Position numbers and translations under genes: made by a program. 64,000 nt of DNA from an uncultured Tenacibaculum sp. (GTDB lineage Bacteria; Bacteroidota; Bacteroidia; Flavobacteriales; Flavobacteriaceae): assembly GCF_947494125.1 (NCBI RefSeq), contig NZ_CANLTU010000006.1, positions 148,065-212,064 on the forward strand, in the 5' to 3' direction. The first letter of the stretch is position 1, and the number at the start of each line of letters is the position of its first letter. Below the pieces are notes generated by a model, which saw only the letters and a list, made by a program, of their open reading frames with translations, was not told the origin of the DNA and did no database searches. Of the stretch, positions 19,279 to 29,668 are shown one piece after another.

Positions 19279-20136
19279 TTATGCTCTTACAGGTAGATTT
19301 TGAATTAAATCGATATATAAATTTACCTGCTTTTTTAAATTTTTTCTTTCGTAAATACCATCTAGAAAACCATGTTCTAATACAAATTCAGAACGTTGGA
19401 ACCCTTCCGGTAATTCTTTACCTGTAGTATCTTTTACTACACGAGGTCCAGCAAAGGCTATTAAAGCGTTAGGTTCTGCAATATTAATGTCTCCTAACAT
19501 AGCAAATGAAGCAGTTGTACCTCCAGTAGTTGGATCTGTACATAATGATATGTATGGTAATTTAGATTCTGCTAACTGTGCTAGTTTTGCTGATGTTTTT
19601 ACTAATTGCATTAATGATAATGAAGCTTCCATCATACGAGCACCACCAGATTTAGAAATCATTAAAAATGGTAATTCATGTTGAATTGCATAATCAATAG
19701 CTCTAGCTATTTTTTCTCCTACAACACTTCCCATTGAACCTCCAATAAAAGCAAAATCCATTGAAGCAATAACAATATCTTTTCCTTGAGATTTACCAAC
19801 AGCAGTTCGAACAGCATCTTTTAATCCTGTTTTCTTTTGTGCTGCTTTTAAGCGATCTGGATATTTTTTTGTGTCTTCGAATTTTAAAGGATCTTTGGCT
19901 GTTAATTTTGAATTTAATTCTTCAAATTTATTTTCATCAAAAAATAATTCAAAATATTCATTACTTCCAATACGAACATGGTAGCCATCTTCTGGACTTA
20001 CATATAAGTTCTTCTTTAATTCTTCTGTATCAATAACCTTTCCACTTGGGGTTTTATACCACAAGCCTTTAGGAGTGTCTTTTTTTTCTTCGGTAGGAGT
20101 TTGAATTCCCTTGTCTTTACGTTTAAACCAAGCCAT
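19279..20136 (-). CDS. accD: acetyl-CoA carboxylase carboxyltransferase subunit beta
   Basis: [11 protein letters not shown]...; [30 protein letters not shown]...[33 protein letters not shown]. Confidence 0.96.
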   Translation of the reverse strand: MAWFKRKDKGIQTPTEEKKDTPKGLWYKTPSGKVIDTEELKKNLYVSPEDGYHVRIGSNEYFELFFDENKFEELNSKLTAKDPLKFEDTKKYPDRLKAAQKKTGLKDAVRTAVGKSQGKDIVIASMDFAFIGGSMGSVVGEKIARAIDYAIQHELPFLMISKSGGARMMEASLSLMQLVKTSAKLAQLAESKLPYISLCTDPTTGGTTASFAMLGDINIAEPNALIAFAGPRVVKDTTGKELPEGFQRSEFVLEHGFLDGIYERKNLKKQVNLYIDLIQNLPVRA

Positions 20137-20199
20137 AGTTTAGTTTATGTTTTGTTGTTTGTTTGTAATTAACTCTTTTTTTCTGAAAAGAGTTGGCTA

Positions 20200-20207
20200 C
20201 AAATGTA
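20200..20207 (-). promoter_or_regulatory. -7 promoter element (TACATTTG) for accD
   Basis: CAAATGTA on + strand; a 9-bp hairpin (20171-20194) begins close to the predicted transcript start. Confidence 0.5.
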
Positions 20208-20242
20208 AAAGATTTTTATGAACTTTACTTTTTATGAGCAAC

Positions 20243-20274
20243 AAAAAAAGCATCTAGATTATTTTAGATGCTTT
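20243..20274 (-). terminator. terminator of fbaA
   Basis: AAAGCATCTAaaataatcTAGATGCTTTTTTT on minus strand. Confidence 0.8.
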
Positions 20275-20295
20275 AGTTTGTTGTTTTTAAGTTGC

Positions 20296-21363
20296 TTATA
20301 AGGTGTTTACATTGTTTAAATCTTCAAAAGCTTTTTTAAGACGCGCTTTAAAAGTTTGTTCACCTTCTCGTAACCATTTACGTGGGTCGTAATATTTTTT
20401 GTTTGGTAAGTCAGCTCCTTCTGGATTTCCAATTTGACTTGCTAAATAGTCTTTTTTATCTAAGATATAATCACGAATACCTTCTGTAAATGCATATTGT
20501 AAATCTGTATCGATGTTCATTTTTATAACTCCGTATCCAATAGATTCTCTAATTTCCTCTAAAGTAGAACCTGAACCTCCATGAAATACAAAATCAATTG
20601 TATTATGTGGTACGTTGTATTTTTCTGAGATATATTCTTGTGAGTTTTTTAAAATTTTTGGGGTTAATTTTACATTTCCAGGTTTGTAAACTCCATGAAC
20701 ATTACCAAAAGCTGCTGCAATTGTAAATTGATCACTGACTTTCAATAATTCTTCATATGCATAAGCTACTTCTTCTGGTTGTGTGTATAATTTAGAAACA
20801 TCTACATCTGAATTATCTACACCATCTTCTTCACCTCCGGTAATACCTAATTCAATTTCTAATGTCATTCCCATTTTACTCATACGAGCAAGGTATTCTT
20901 TGCAAATTTCAATATTTTCTTCTAGTGGTTCCTCACTTAAATCAATCATATGAGAACTATAAAGAGATTTTCCTGTTTCTTTATAAAATTGCTCACTAGC
21001 ATCTAATAAACCATCAATCCAAGGTAATAACTTTTTTGCAGCATGATCTGTATGTAAAATAACCGGAATTCCGTAAGCTTCCGCTAGTAAGTGGATATGT
21101 TTGGCTCCAGCTACTGCTCCAGCTATTGCAGCTTTTTGGTTTTCGTTAGAAAGTCCTTTTCCTGCATTGAATTGAGCTCCTCCGTTTGAAAACTGAATGA
21201 TTACTGGCGAATTTAGTTCTTTTGCTGTTTCTAATACTGCATTAATAGTATTTGAACCTACTACATTTACAGCTGGTAAAGCAAATCCTTTTTCTTTTGC
21301 TAATTGAAATATTGCTTGAACTTCTTTTCCTGTAGCAACACCTGGTTTTATATTATGAGACAT
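20296..21363 (-). CDS. fbaA: class II fructose-bisphosphate aldolase
   Basis: VILHTDHAAKKLLPWIDGLL; ...VFHGGSGSTLEEIRESIGYGVIKMNIDTDLQYAF. Confidence 0.96.
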   Translation of the reverse strand: MSHNIKPGVATGKEVQAIFQLAKEKGFALPAVNVVGSNTINAVLETAKELNSPVIIQFSNGGAQFNAGKGLSNENQKAAIAGAVAGAKHIHLLAEAYGIPVILHTDHAAKKLLPWIDGLLDASEQFYKETGKSLYSSHMIDLSEEPLEENIEICKEYLARMSKMGMTLEIELGITGGEEDGVDNSDVDVSKLYTQPEEVAYAYEELLKVSDQFTIAAAFGNVHGVYKPGNVKLTPKILKNSQEYISEKYNVPHNTIDFVFHGGSGSTLEEIRESIGYGVIKMNIDTDLQYAFTEGIRDYILDKKDYLASQIGNPEGADLPNKKYYDPRKWLREGEQTFKARLKKAFEDLNNVNTL

Positions 21364-21435
21364 TAAAATTGATTTTTAGTTGTATTATAATGCATCAAAA
21401 ATAAGAAAATTTAAACTTATCTTACTTAAAAATAA

Positions 21436-21449
21436 CGATAACGTTATCG
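21436..21449. promoter_or_regulatory. 14-bp perfect palindrome CGATAACGTTATCG upstream of fbaA
   Basis: Read directly; lies upstream of a minus-strand TATTTTTG motif (21396-21403) in the fbaA promoter region. Confidence 0.45.
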
Positions 21450-21460
21450 CTATAAATAGG

Positions 21461-23914
21461 CTAAAATGGATAGTTAATTCCAATATTTAACACCGAACTT
21501 GAAAAATTCATGTTCTTAAACCATCTATTTCCTGTTAAATAAGGTTCATGTACTTTAAAACCTAAATCTAACCGAGCAATTAAAAATTTAAAATCATACC
21601 TCATACCAAATCCAGTACCGACAGCCATATCTCCTAAAGATTTTATGTTGTTGAATTTTGCATCAGTATCTGTAAATTCTGATTTAGTAATATCCCAAAT
21701 ATTTCCTGCATCAACAAATAATGCTCCTTTTAAGGCCCCTAATACATCAAATCTATATTCAAAACTTGTTAGGAATTTTAAACTTCCAATATTGTATTCT
21801 AAGCCTGTTGATCGTGTTCCTGGACCTAGATTATATGTTTTCCAAGCTCTAATATCATTTGAGCCTCCAGCAAAATAACTTCTAGAAAAAGGAATATTTG
21901 ATTTGTCGTAGGTTACTATAGCTCCTAAAAAAGTTCTATGTGCTAGTACTGTATTATTACCTAAGTTCCAATATTTTTTATATTCAATATCTGCTTTGAA
22001 GTATTGTGCTATTGGGATTTTGAACACAGTAGTTTTTCCATTATCATTCTTTTGCTTGGATAAAAGGCCCATGACATTACCTGAATTAGCTATACGTACC
22101 TTAAAGAACGAGAAGCTTTGATCTTTTGCATTTTTCTGGTTATTATAGGTGAAATTATATGCTATTTCTGGAATTAAAAAATCAGAAGTAATTATTCTAT
22201 ATCTATCAATTATATTTAAAAGAATTTTTAAATCATCTGGGTTGTTTTGAAAGTATGCCGTGTTGCTTGCTATTTGTGAAGCATAATTTCCAATTTGATT
22301 AAAATTACCAGGAATGTTGTCAGGGACTGTTAAACCAGGATTAGAAACTTGGCCTATGGTTATTAATTTAAAATATTCTGAAGAATAAACATTAAAATAA
22401 TTATTAACATTTAAATTCCTTATGTATTGAGCATTTAATAATTCTAATTGAATTGATTTTCTTTTGTTATAATTCCATTTATAATCAATTCCAACGGTTA
22501 TATTTTGTTTGTCTAGTCCAATATTTTTTTGAATTCCTACCCCTGTAAAAAACTTTGTTCTAGGAAACATTCTTTTTGGAACAAATTTGTGTAAGCCAAA
22601 AGGAGCCATAAAACGAGGAACCTCCATTGAAATATCCCCTCCAACTTCCCAACCGGGACCATTGTTAGAATTGAAATAAGATCCAAAAGTTGAAAATTTA
22701 AAAACTTCAGCACCTTTAAAAGTATTTCTATTTGTTAAAGAGAATTTTAATGAAATATCAAAATTACGAATATTTGACCTAGATAATTCTGTATCAAAAC
22801 CTAAAGTGTATTTTTCTATAGGTGTTAAAAATATTGAAGCTTCTAATTCTTCGTTATTAAGTTCATTATACCTAATAGATGTAGATTTGAAGTTTTTTAA
22901 ACTTTTTAAATGTGCACGTGTTAAGTCTTTTAATGAGTCGCTGTAAATTGAATTAGGCTTAATAAAAATTGATTGTGATAAATATTTAGGATTGTATTTT
23001 AGTTTTTTGTTAGCATAAAAATTAATCCCATTAAAAGATGTAGAGTCTTGATGTGGTTGATTTCTTTTATTATATGTATAGTCTGTATATACATTGACTT
23101 TTTTCACTTTTTGAATTTTAAAAGGAATAACTCTATCAGAAATATTAATTTCTACATTTGTTTTTTTGTAATTCTCTAAGGTATCAATATCAAATAAAAT
23201 ATAGTTTTCATTAAAATGATATATTCCTTTGTTTCTGAACAGTTTTACCAATCGGTTTGCTTCCGTTATAAAATTTTCAACTTTGTATTGTTTGCTAGAT
23301 TTTAAAAAACTGTTTTCTTTAGATTCTTTATATAAAGAGTCTAGAACTGCTGAGGATATCTTTGTGCTAATAGAGTCTAAAAAAGATGGTTTTCCTCTTA
23401 AAATATTATAAGTTATGGTTCCTTTTTTATTACTAATAATATCTTTTTTTGAAGTTACCTTAGATCTAAAGTATCCTTCATTTTGAAAATAAGCATTTAA
23501 ATTAGCTACTGTTCTTCTTGTCTTTTTATCGTTAATAATAATTGGAGCTTGCCCACTTTTTAAAAACCAATTATTAAATCCAATAAAGGTTTTTGCCACA
23601 GCAATACTTTGTTTTTCCGAAAAATTCTTTTTAAAGAAATTGTATGTTTTAGGGTTTTTCTTTGCCCATTCACTTGGAGTTTTTGAACCTTCTGGATTCC
23701 CTAGGTTATAAAAATATAGAGAAAGAGGCATACCTAAAGCTTTAGCGTTAGGTCGTTGTCTTAGTAACTCAGTAATGTTTTCACTAGAGTTTTTAGTACT
23801 GTCTACATAAACAATGTTTTTAGTCAGTAATAACTCGTTTTCTTTAACATATTTTATCGTACTACACGAACTGAATAAGACAACTAATAAAAAGAAGAAA
23901 GAAAGTTTTTTCAT
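21461..23914 (-). CDS. BamA/TamA-family outer membrane protein (TamL-like lipoprotein)
   Basis: Lipobox LFSSC; C-terminal barrel motif RSYFAGGSNDIRAWKTYNLGPGT...AGNIWD...GMRYDFKFLIARLDLGFKVH...GINYPF. Start trimmed to MKKLSFFF. Confidence 0.88.
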   Translation of the reverse strand: MKKLSFFFLLVVLFSSCSTIKYVKENELLLTKNIVYVDSTKNSSENITELLRQRPNAKALGMPLSLYFYNLGNPEGSKTPSEWAKKNPKTYNFFKKNFSEKQSIAVAKTFIGFNNWFLKSGQAPIIINDKKTRRTVANLNAYFQNEGYFRSKVTSKKDIISNKKGTITYNILRGKPSFLDSISTKISSAVLDSLYKESKENSFLKSSKQYKVENFITEANRLVKLFRNKGIYHFNENYILFDIDTLENYKKTNVEINISDRVIPFKIQKVKKVNVYTDYTYNKRNQPHQDSTSFNGINFYANKKLKYNPKYLSQSIFIKPNSIYSDSLKDLTRAHLKSLKNFKSTSIRYNELNNEELEASIFLTPIEKYTLGFDTELSRSNIRNFDISLKFSLTNRNTFKGAEVFKFSTFGSYFNSNNGPGWEVGGDISMEVPRFMAPFGLHKFVPKRMFPRTKFFTGVGIQKNIGLDKQNITVGIDYKWNYNKRKSIQLELLNAQYIRNLNVNNYFNVYSSEYFKLITIGQVSNPGLTVPDNIPGNFNQIGNYASQIASNTAYFQNNPDDLKILLNIIDRYRIITSDFLIPEIAYNFTYNNQKNAKDQSFSFFKVRIANSGNVMGLLSKQKNDNGKTTVFKIPIAQYFKADIEYKKYWNLGNNTVLAHRTFLGAIVTYDKSNIPFSRSYFAGGSNDIRAWKTYNLGPGTRSTGLEYNIGSLKFLTSFEYRFDVLGALKGALFVDAGNIWDITKSEFTDTDAKFNNIKSLGDMAVGTGFGMRYDFKFLIARLDLGFKVHEPYLTGNRWFKNMNFSSSVLNIGINYPF

Positions 23915-23987
23915 TAACTTTACGCCTCGTATTTTTAATATCAAAAATACTATTTTTTAGTGGTTTAAAAGTGTTAAAAAAGATTTA

Positions 23988-24725
23988 ATGAGTTTATCTA
24001 AAAACAACCTGAAATTAATAACTAGTTTACAGCAAAAAAAGTATAGACAGAAACAAAAATTATTTGTTGCTGAAGGAATAAAAGTTGTAAAAGAACTATT
24101 AAATTCTTCATTAGAAATAAGTCAAATATATACTACTGATGATTCTTTAGAATTTATTAATGGAATTGATTTTACAAAAATTTCTGAAAACGAGTTAAAA
24201 AAAATAAGCACTTTAAAAAAGCCTAATAAAGTTTTAGGTTTGTTTAAAATTCCAGAAAAGAGTGAAGAAATAATTAATAGTAATTTTATTCTTGTTTTAG
24301 ATGAAGTTAATGACCCTGGGAATTTAGGAACTATTATTCGTTTATGCGATTGGTTTGGTGTAACAGAGTTAGTTTGCTCAAAAAATACTGTTGATTGTTA
24401 TAATCAAAAAGTAGTACAATCTACCATGGGGTCCTTAACTAGAGTTACTATTTCTTATGTTGATTTACCAAGCTTTTTATTATCTACAACTTTACCTGTT
24501 TATACTGCAGATATGAATGGTGATAATGTATATACATCAAAATTACCTCAAAAAGCGATATTGGTAATGGGAAATGAAGCTAATGGAATTTCAGAAGAAA
24601 TTTCAGAAATTGTAAAGCACAAATTAACCATCCCACGATTTGGAGATATTCAGCAAACCGAAAGTTTAAATGTAGCTACTGCTACAGCTATTTTGTTAAG
24701 TGAATTTAAAAGAGTAATGATTTAA
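23988..24725 (+). CDS. TrmH/SpoU-family RNA 2'-O-methyltransferase
   Basis: LDEVNDPGNLGTIIRLCDWFG...MGNEANGISEEI...IPRFGDIQQTESLNVATATAILLSEF. Confidence 0.93.
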   Translation: MSLSKNNLKLITSLQQKKYRQKQKLFVAEGIKVVKELLNSSLEISQIYTTDDSLEFINGIDFTKISENELKKISTLKKPNKVLGLFKIPEKSEEIINSNFILVLDEVNDPGNLGTIIRLCDWFGVTELVCSKNTVDCYNQKVVQSTMGSLTRVTISYVDLPSFLLSTTLPVYTADMNGDNVYTSKLPQKAILVMGNEANGISEEISEIVKHKLTIPRFGDIQQTESLNVATATAILLSEFKRVMI

Positions 24726-25336
24726 AATAAACCATTTATTTGAGCATCTATTCTGTCGATAATATACCCTAAGTCTTCTTGATTAGCAACAAAATCTAAA
24801 TTATCAACATCAATAATTAATAATTTCCCTTTGTTGTATTTACTAATCCAAGCTTCATAACGCTCGTTAAGCCTGCTTAAATAATCAATACTAATAGAAT
24901 TTTCATATTCTCTACCTCTTTTGTGTATTTGGCCTACTAATGTAGAAATATCTGCACGAAGGTATATTAGTAAATCTGGAGGAGTAACTAAGTTTTCCAT
25001 TAACTCGAATAGAGAACTATAATTACTATAATCCCTATTAGTCATTAATCCCATAGCATGTAAGTTGGGAGCGAAAATATGTGCATCCTCATAAATAGTT
25101 CTGTCTTGAATTATTTTCTTTCCAGATTTTCTTAATTCTAAAACTTGTCGAAAACGGCTGTTTAAAAAATAAACTTGTAGGTTAAATGACCAACGTTCCA
25201 TTTCTCCATAAAAATCATCTAAATAAGGATTCTCATCTACAGCCTCAAAATGAGGATCCCAATTATAATGTTTTGCTAATAGTTTGGTTAATGTGGTTTT
25301 ACCTGCGCCAATATTCCCGGCAATTGCTACATGCAT
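24722..25336 (-). CDS. deoxynucleoside kinase (stand-alone)
   Basis: MHVAIAGNIGAGKTTLTKLLAKHYNW...ENPYLDDFY...RTIYEDAHIFA...RGREYENSI. Confidence 0.93.
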   Translation of the reverse strand: MHVAIAGNIGAGKTTLTKLLAKHYNWDPHFEAVDENPYLDDFYGEMERWSFNLQVYFLNSRFRQVLELRKSGKKIIQDRTIYEDAHIFAPNLHAMGLMTNRDYSNYSSLFELMENLVTPPDLLIYLRADISTLVGQIHKRGREYENSISIDYLSRLNERYEAWISKYNKGKLLIIDVDNLDFVANQEDLGYIIDRIDAQINGLF

Positions 25337-25391
25337 AGTTTTTGAATTTCAAGACGGTAAAATTACATAAAAAAAGGGATTTCAAAAGTTT

Positions 25392-26072
25392 TTAGCACAT
25401 CAATTTATAACCAAAACCACGAATGTTTATAATTTGAATTGATTCATCTTTTTTTAACTTTTTTCGTAATTTTGAAATAAACACATCCATACTTCTAGCA
25501 TTAAAAAAATCATCATCTCCCCATAATTTTTTTAAAATAAAAGTTCTATCTAGAATTTCGTTTTTCTTTTGGGATAAATGATACAGTAATTCTGATTCTT
25601 TATGTGTTAATAATTCTGAATGATTTTGATGGGTTAACGTTTGTTTTGTGTGATTAAAAATAAACTTACCAATACTAATTCTTGAAGTATCTGTCTTTAA
25701 ATTTATTCTATTTAATAAAGCATGAATCCTAACGATTAACTCCTCCATAGAAAAAGGTTTCTTTAAATAATCATTACCACCATGTTGAAAGCCTTCTAAA
25801 ACGTCTTTAGTTTGTGATTTTGCTGTTAAAAAAATAATAGGAACAGAATTATTTTCTTCTCTAATTTCTTTAGCTAGTGTAAACCCATCTTTTTTAGGCA
25901 TCATTACATCTAAGACCAAAATTTCTGGGTGCTCCTTTATAAATATATTGTGAGCTTCTTCTCCATTTTCAGCATGAAAAACTTCAAAGTTTCTTGTTTC
26001 TAAGCTTTCTTTTATAATTTGACCTAAACTAGGCTCGTCTTCTGCAAGTAGTAATTTTATTTTTTTAGTCAT
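25392..26072 (-). CDS. OmpR-family response regulator
   Basis: Receiver LLAEDEPSLGQIIKESL...LVLDVMMPKKDGF...LTAKS...KPF plus winged-helix C-terminus ending INIRGFGYKL. Confidence 0.95.
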   Translation of the reverse strand: MTKKIKLLLAEDEPSLGQIIKESLETRNFEVFHAENGEEAHNIFIKEHPEILVLDVMMPKKDGFTLAKEIREENNSVPIIFLTAKSQTKDVLEGFQHGGNDYLKKPFSMEELIVRIHALLNRINLKTDTSRISIGKFIFNHTKQTLTHQNHSELLTHKESELLYHLSQKKNEILDRTFILKKLWGDDDFFNARSMDVFISKLRKKLKKDESIQIINIRGFGYKLMC

Positions 26073-27612
26073 TTGGCAAAGAAATTTTAAAAACAGTTTG
26101 TTTAAAATTGGTTATTAATGATATTAAACCATTATGTTTTTCAATAATTTTTTTCGAATAATATAAACCAATTCCAAACCCTTTTACATCATGAGTATTT
26201 CCTTTTGGAACTCTGTAAAATTTTTCAAATATTTTTTCTTGTTGATTCTTTTCAATACCTAAACCATTATCTGCTATTGATATTTCTAAATTATTGAGAA
26301 GAGAGTTAATATTAATTTCAATTTTGTTTCCGCCATATTTAATTGCGTTATCGATTAGATTTGAAATTGCATTTTCAAAATGAAAAGAGTCTATTTCTCT
26401 TTCTAAATTTGAAACATTACTAGAAAAATAAATATTTTTTTTAGGAGCAATTAACTGATGTTTTCTAGTGATTTTTTCAACCAAATCAACAATGTTAATC
26501 ACTTCCTTTTTAAGAAGTAGTTTCTCACTATCTAAAGTGGCTGTTTCTAAAAGTTTTTCAACCATTTGATGTAATTTTTTCAATTGGATAGAAGAAATAG
26601 ATAAGTATTTTTTAGTCTTTTCTTTATCATCAATAATATTAAAATTATTTATAGCTTCAATAGCAGTAGAAACAGTTGTAATTGGTGTTTTAAATTCGTG
26701 AGTAATATTACTAATCAAATCATTTTTAATTTCTGCTAATTCTTTTTGCTGTTTAATTATTTTTAATAAATAGATTAAACTAGAAATAACAGCTAAAGAT
26801 AAAAGTAGGGATAATAAAATACCTGTAAAGCTTCTTTTTAAAGCTTCATAAGTCGGGTTGCTATAGTTTAATAGAAATTTCTCACTTGGTTTAAAGTATG
26901 TAGATTTAGCTTCAGCTTTTAAAAATGATTTTTGTTTGTTGTTACTGTTGTCAAAGAGTAACGAATCGTTTTTAAAATGTTTAAAAGAATATCGAGAAGT
27001 AATTCCTTTGTTTTTTAACTCTTTAGTAAAGATAGAATCAATTTGGTTATAATTTATTGAATCATTTTGTAATGAAATCCAAATAGTATTTAAACTTCTT
27101 ATTAGCTTTAAACTGTCTTTAGCTTTTCTTCCTTTAAAAAAGTTTATTTTAGGAGAGTCACTAAGCCTTTTTACATGAATTCCTTTTTTACCGTCTTTTG
27201 AAAATTGAGTTATTGTTTTAGAAAATGATCTTTTCTTTTGGCTTGAATCTTTGTAACTCAATTTTATTTTTTTATTTGCATTATTAAAAAGAGAGTCAAC
27301 TAAAATAGTTTGCTCTTTTTTAGATTTTACATGATCTATATCTAGAGAAAGAGAAGTAATTTGAAAACTTACCGTATCCTTTTTATTATCTAGTTCAGTA
27401 GCACTTTCTTCTACAATCGCAAAAAAGTTTTGTTTAGATAAATCTGCATAATAGACTTCAATAGAATTATCTAAACTAATTTGAATTTCGTTTAAAACAC
27501 GTTGCTTGTTTTGTTCATAGTTCTTATAATTCCAATAAAACTGAACCATTATAGTGGTTAGTATTGTAATGATTATTAAATATAAAATCCAATGCTTTTT
27601 TGGGTTGTTCAT
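26065..27612 (-). CDS. sensor histidine kinase
   Basis: Two TM segments, HisKA NITHEFKTPITTVSTAIEAI, HATPase NLIDNAIKYGG...ISIADNGLGIEKNQQEKIFEKFYRV...GFGIGLYYSKKI. Confidence 0.95.
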   Translation of the reverse strand: MNNPKKHWILYLIIITILTTIMVQFYWNYKNYEQNKQRVLNEIQISLDNSIEVYYADLSKQNFFAIVEESATELDNKKDTVSFQITSLSLDIDHVKSKKEQTILVDSLFNNANKKIKLSYKDSSQKKRSFSKTITQFSKDGKKGIHVKRLSDSPKINFFKGRKAKDSLKLIRSLNTIWISLQNDSINYNQIDSIFTKELKNKGITSRYSFKHFKNDSLLFDNSNNKQKSFLKAEAKSTYFKPSEKFLLNYSNPTYEALKRSFTGILLSLLLSLAVISSLIYLLKIIKQQKELAEIKNDLISNITHEFKTPITTVSTAIEAINNFNIIDDKEKTKKYLSISSIQLKKLHQMVEKLLETATLDSEKLLLKKEVINIVDLVEKITRKHQLIAPKKNIYFSSNVSNLEREIDSFHFENAISNLIDNAIKYGGNKIEININSLLNNLEISIADNGLGIEKNQQEKIFEKFYRVPKGNTHDVKGFGIGLYYSKKIIEKHNGLISLITNFKQTVFKISLPND

Positions 27613-27652
27613 ATTTCAAATATAAGGTGTTAAAGTTTATAAAAACAATCGC

Positions 27653-27679
27653 TTAACACTCGTTAACACTCGTTAACTC
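27653..27679. repeat. tandem direct repeat TTAACACTCG x2 plus partial TTAACTC
   Basis: 27653-27662, 27663-27672, 27673-27679, in the divergent region between the histidine kinase and GLPGLI genes. Confidence 0.7.
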
Positions 27680-27857
27680 AAAAGGTGTGTTTAAGTATAC
27701 ATATTTGTAAAGTAAAAAACTGTTACAGTATTATTACTTTGTTTACGTACAAGAAGACATTTGAGATGTAATAAAAGGAGAATTATCTGACTTAGAGGGA
27801 CTATTGATGTAACAAAAAAGATGATTAAAACAATTGAAAACTTATAAAATAAATAAA

Positions 27858-28691
27858 ATGATACGATTAACATTATTACTATTATTAATAACAACTTCTG
27901 TTATTGGGCAGAATTTTAAAGGGAAAGCAACATATAAATCATACAGAAAAGTAGATATTGAAATAGGTGAATCGCATGGAGGAAATTCGAAAATACAAAA
28001 ACAGTTACAAGAACAACTAAAAAAGCAGTTTCAACAAACATATACTTTAAATTTCAATAAATCAGAATCTGTATACACACAAAATAAAAAATTATCTACT
28101 CCTCAGGCAATTGGAGGTAATGAAGTTAGAATAGTATCGATTGGAGGAGGTGGAGGAAGCGATATTTTATATAAGAATATTGCAGACAAGAGATATGTTA
28201 ATAAAACTGAAATAAGTGGAAAGCGTTTTTTAATTAAAGATAAATTAGAAGATTATGGTTGGGAAATGACCAGTGAAACTAAAAACATTGGAAATTATAC
28301 TTGTTATAAAGCGGTAAGAAAAAGGGAGGAAACAAGAACGTCTTTTACAATGACGGATGGGAAAAGAGAAGAGAAAAAAGATAAAATTACTGTTGAAACA
28401 GTAGCTTGGTATACACTTCAAATACCATTAAGTAATGGTCCAGGGGAGTTTTGGGGATTGCCAGGTTTAATTTTAGAAATTCAAGATGGAAAATTAACAA
28501 TAGCATGTACCGAAATTGTTATGAACTCGTCGGATAAAATTGAAATAAAAGAACCTACAAAAGGGAAAAAAGTTACTCAAGAAAAATTTGATAAAATTAT
28601 GGATGAGCACTCAAAAGATATGATGGAGCGTTTTAAAAATAAAAGAAAGAGTAAAGATGGCAATTCTTTTAGTATAGAAATTCAAGGATAA
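27858..28691 (+). CDS. GLPGLI family protein
   Basis: Signal peptide from MIRLTLLLLL; AWYTLQIPLSNGPGEFWGLPGLILEIQDG. Confidence 0.93.
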   Translation: MIRLTLLLLLITTSVIGQNFKGKATYKSYRKVDIEIGESHGGNSKIQKQLQEQLKKQFQQTYTLNFNKSESVYTQNKKLSTPQAIGGNEVRIVSIGGGGGSDILYKNIADKRYVNKTEISGKRFLIKDKLEDYGWEMTSETKNIGNYTCYKAVRKREETRTSFTMTDGKREEKKDKITVETVAWYTLQIPLSNGPGEFWGLPGLILEIQDGKLTIACTEIVMNSSDKIEIKEPTKGKKVTQEKFDKIMDEHSKDMMERFKNKRKSKDGNSFSIEIQG

Positions 28692-28791
28692 TTTTAATTA
28701 TTAAAAGTAAATAGGACTTAAACCTTTTGCATTTTTGTTAGTCTAACTTTAGTTAACTAAAGTTTTAATAATGAAATTAAAAGTCAAAATA

Positions 28792-29646
28792 ATGAAGTGT
28801 TTCTTGTCATACCTATTTTTATTTATTTCGATAACAGTATTTTCTCAAACAAATTTTCAAGGAAAAGCAGTGTATAAATCTAAAACTACTGTAGATTCTA
28901 ATTTTGGAGGAAGAGAAATGTCTGAAGAGCGAAAGAAACAGATATTAAAAAGGATGAAGAGTATGTTAGAAAAAACATATGTATTGAGTTTCACTAAAAA
29001 TGAATCTGTTTATAAAGAAGAAGAAAAGTTAGAAACTCCAGGTATAGGAAGAGGGTTTCGGTTTGGAGGTATGATGAGTGGGGGAGTTACATATAAAAAC
29101 ATAAAAGAGAATAAGATAGTAGAATCTAAAGAGTCTTTTGGAAAAAAGTTTTTAATTAATAATTCTTCAGAAAAATTAGAATGGATGTTAGGAGATGAAA
29201 CTAAACAAATAGGGAATTATACCTGTTTTAAGGCTACTCTTGTAAAAAAAACAGATGGACTAGATTGGCGTAATATGAGAAGAAGACCAAAAAGAAAAGC
29301 AAATGATACTTTAAAGACAAAAAAAGTAACAGATAAAGTTGAATTGCCTAAAGAGATAAAAGTAACAGCTTGGTATACACCTCAAATTCCAGTAAGTAAT
29401 GGCCCTGGTAATTATGGCGGTTTGCCTGGTTTGATTTTAGAAATTAATGAAGGACGTACAACTATTCTTTGCGCTGAAATTACAATGAATCCATCGGAGA
29501 AAATAGAATTAAAGGAACCAAAAAAAGGGAAGAAAGTATCAAAAAAAGAATACGCAGAAATAATGAAGAAGAAGATGGAGGATATGAGAGAAATGTTTAG
29601 AAATAGACGAGGAAACCGAGGAGGAAGAGGAAGGGGCTTTCATTAA
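28792..29646 (+). CDS. GLPGLI family protein (tandem paralogue)
   Basis: Signal peptide; AWYTPQIPVSNGPGNYGGLPGLILEINEG. Confidence 0.93.
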   Translation: MKCFLSYLFLFISITVFSQTNFQGKAVYKSKTTVDSNFGGREMSEERKKQILKRMKSMLEKTYVLSFTKNESVYKEEEKLETPGIGRGFRFGGMMSGGVTYKNIKENKIVESKESFGKKFLINNSSEKLEWMLGDETKQIGNYTCFKATLVKKTDGLDWRNMRRRPKRKANDTLKTKKVTDKVELPKEIKVTAWYTPQIPVSNGPGNYGGLPGLILEINEGRTTILCAEITMNPSEKIELKEPKKGKKVSKKEYAEIMKKKMEDMREMFRNRRGNRGGRGRGFH

Positions 29647-29668
29647 ATAAAACTAATAAATTCACACA

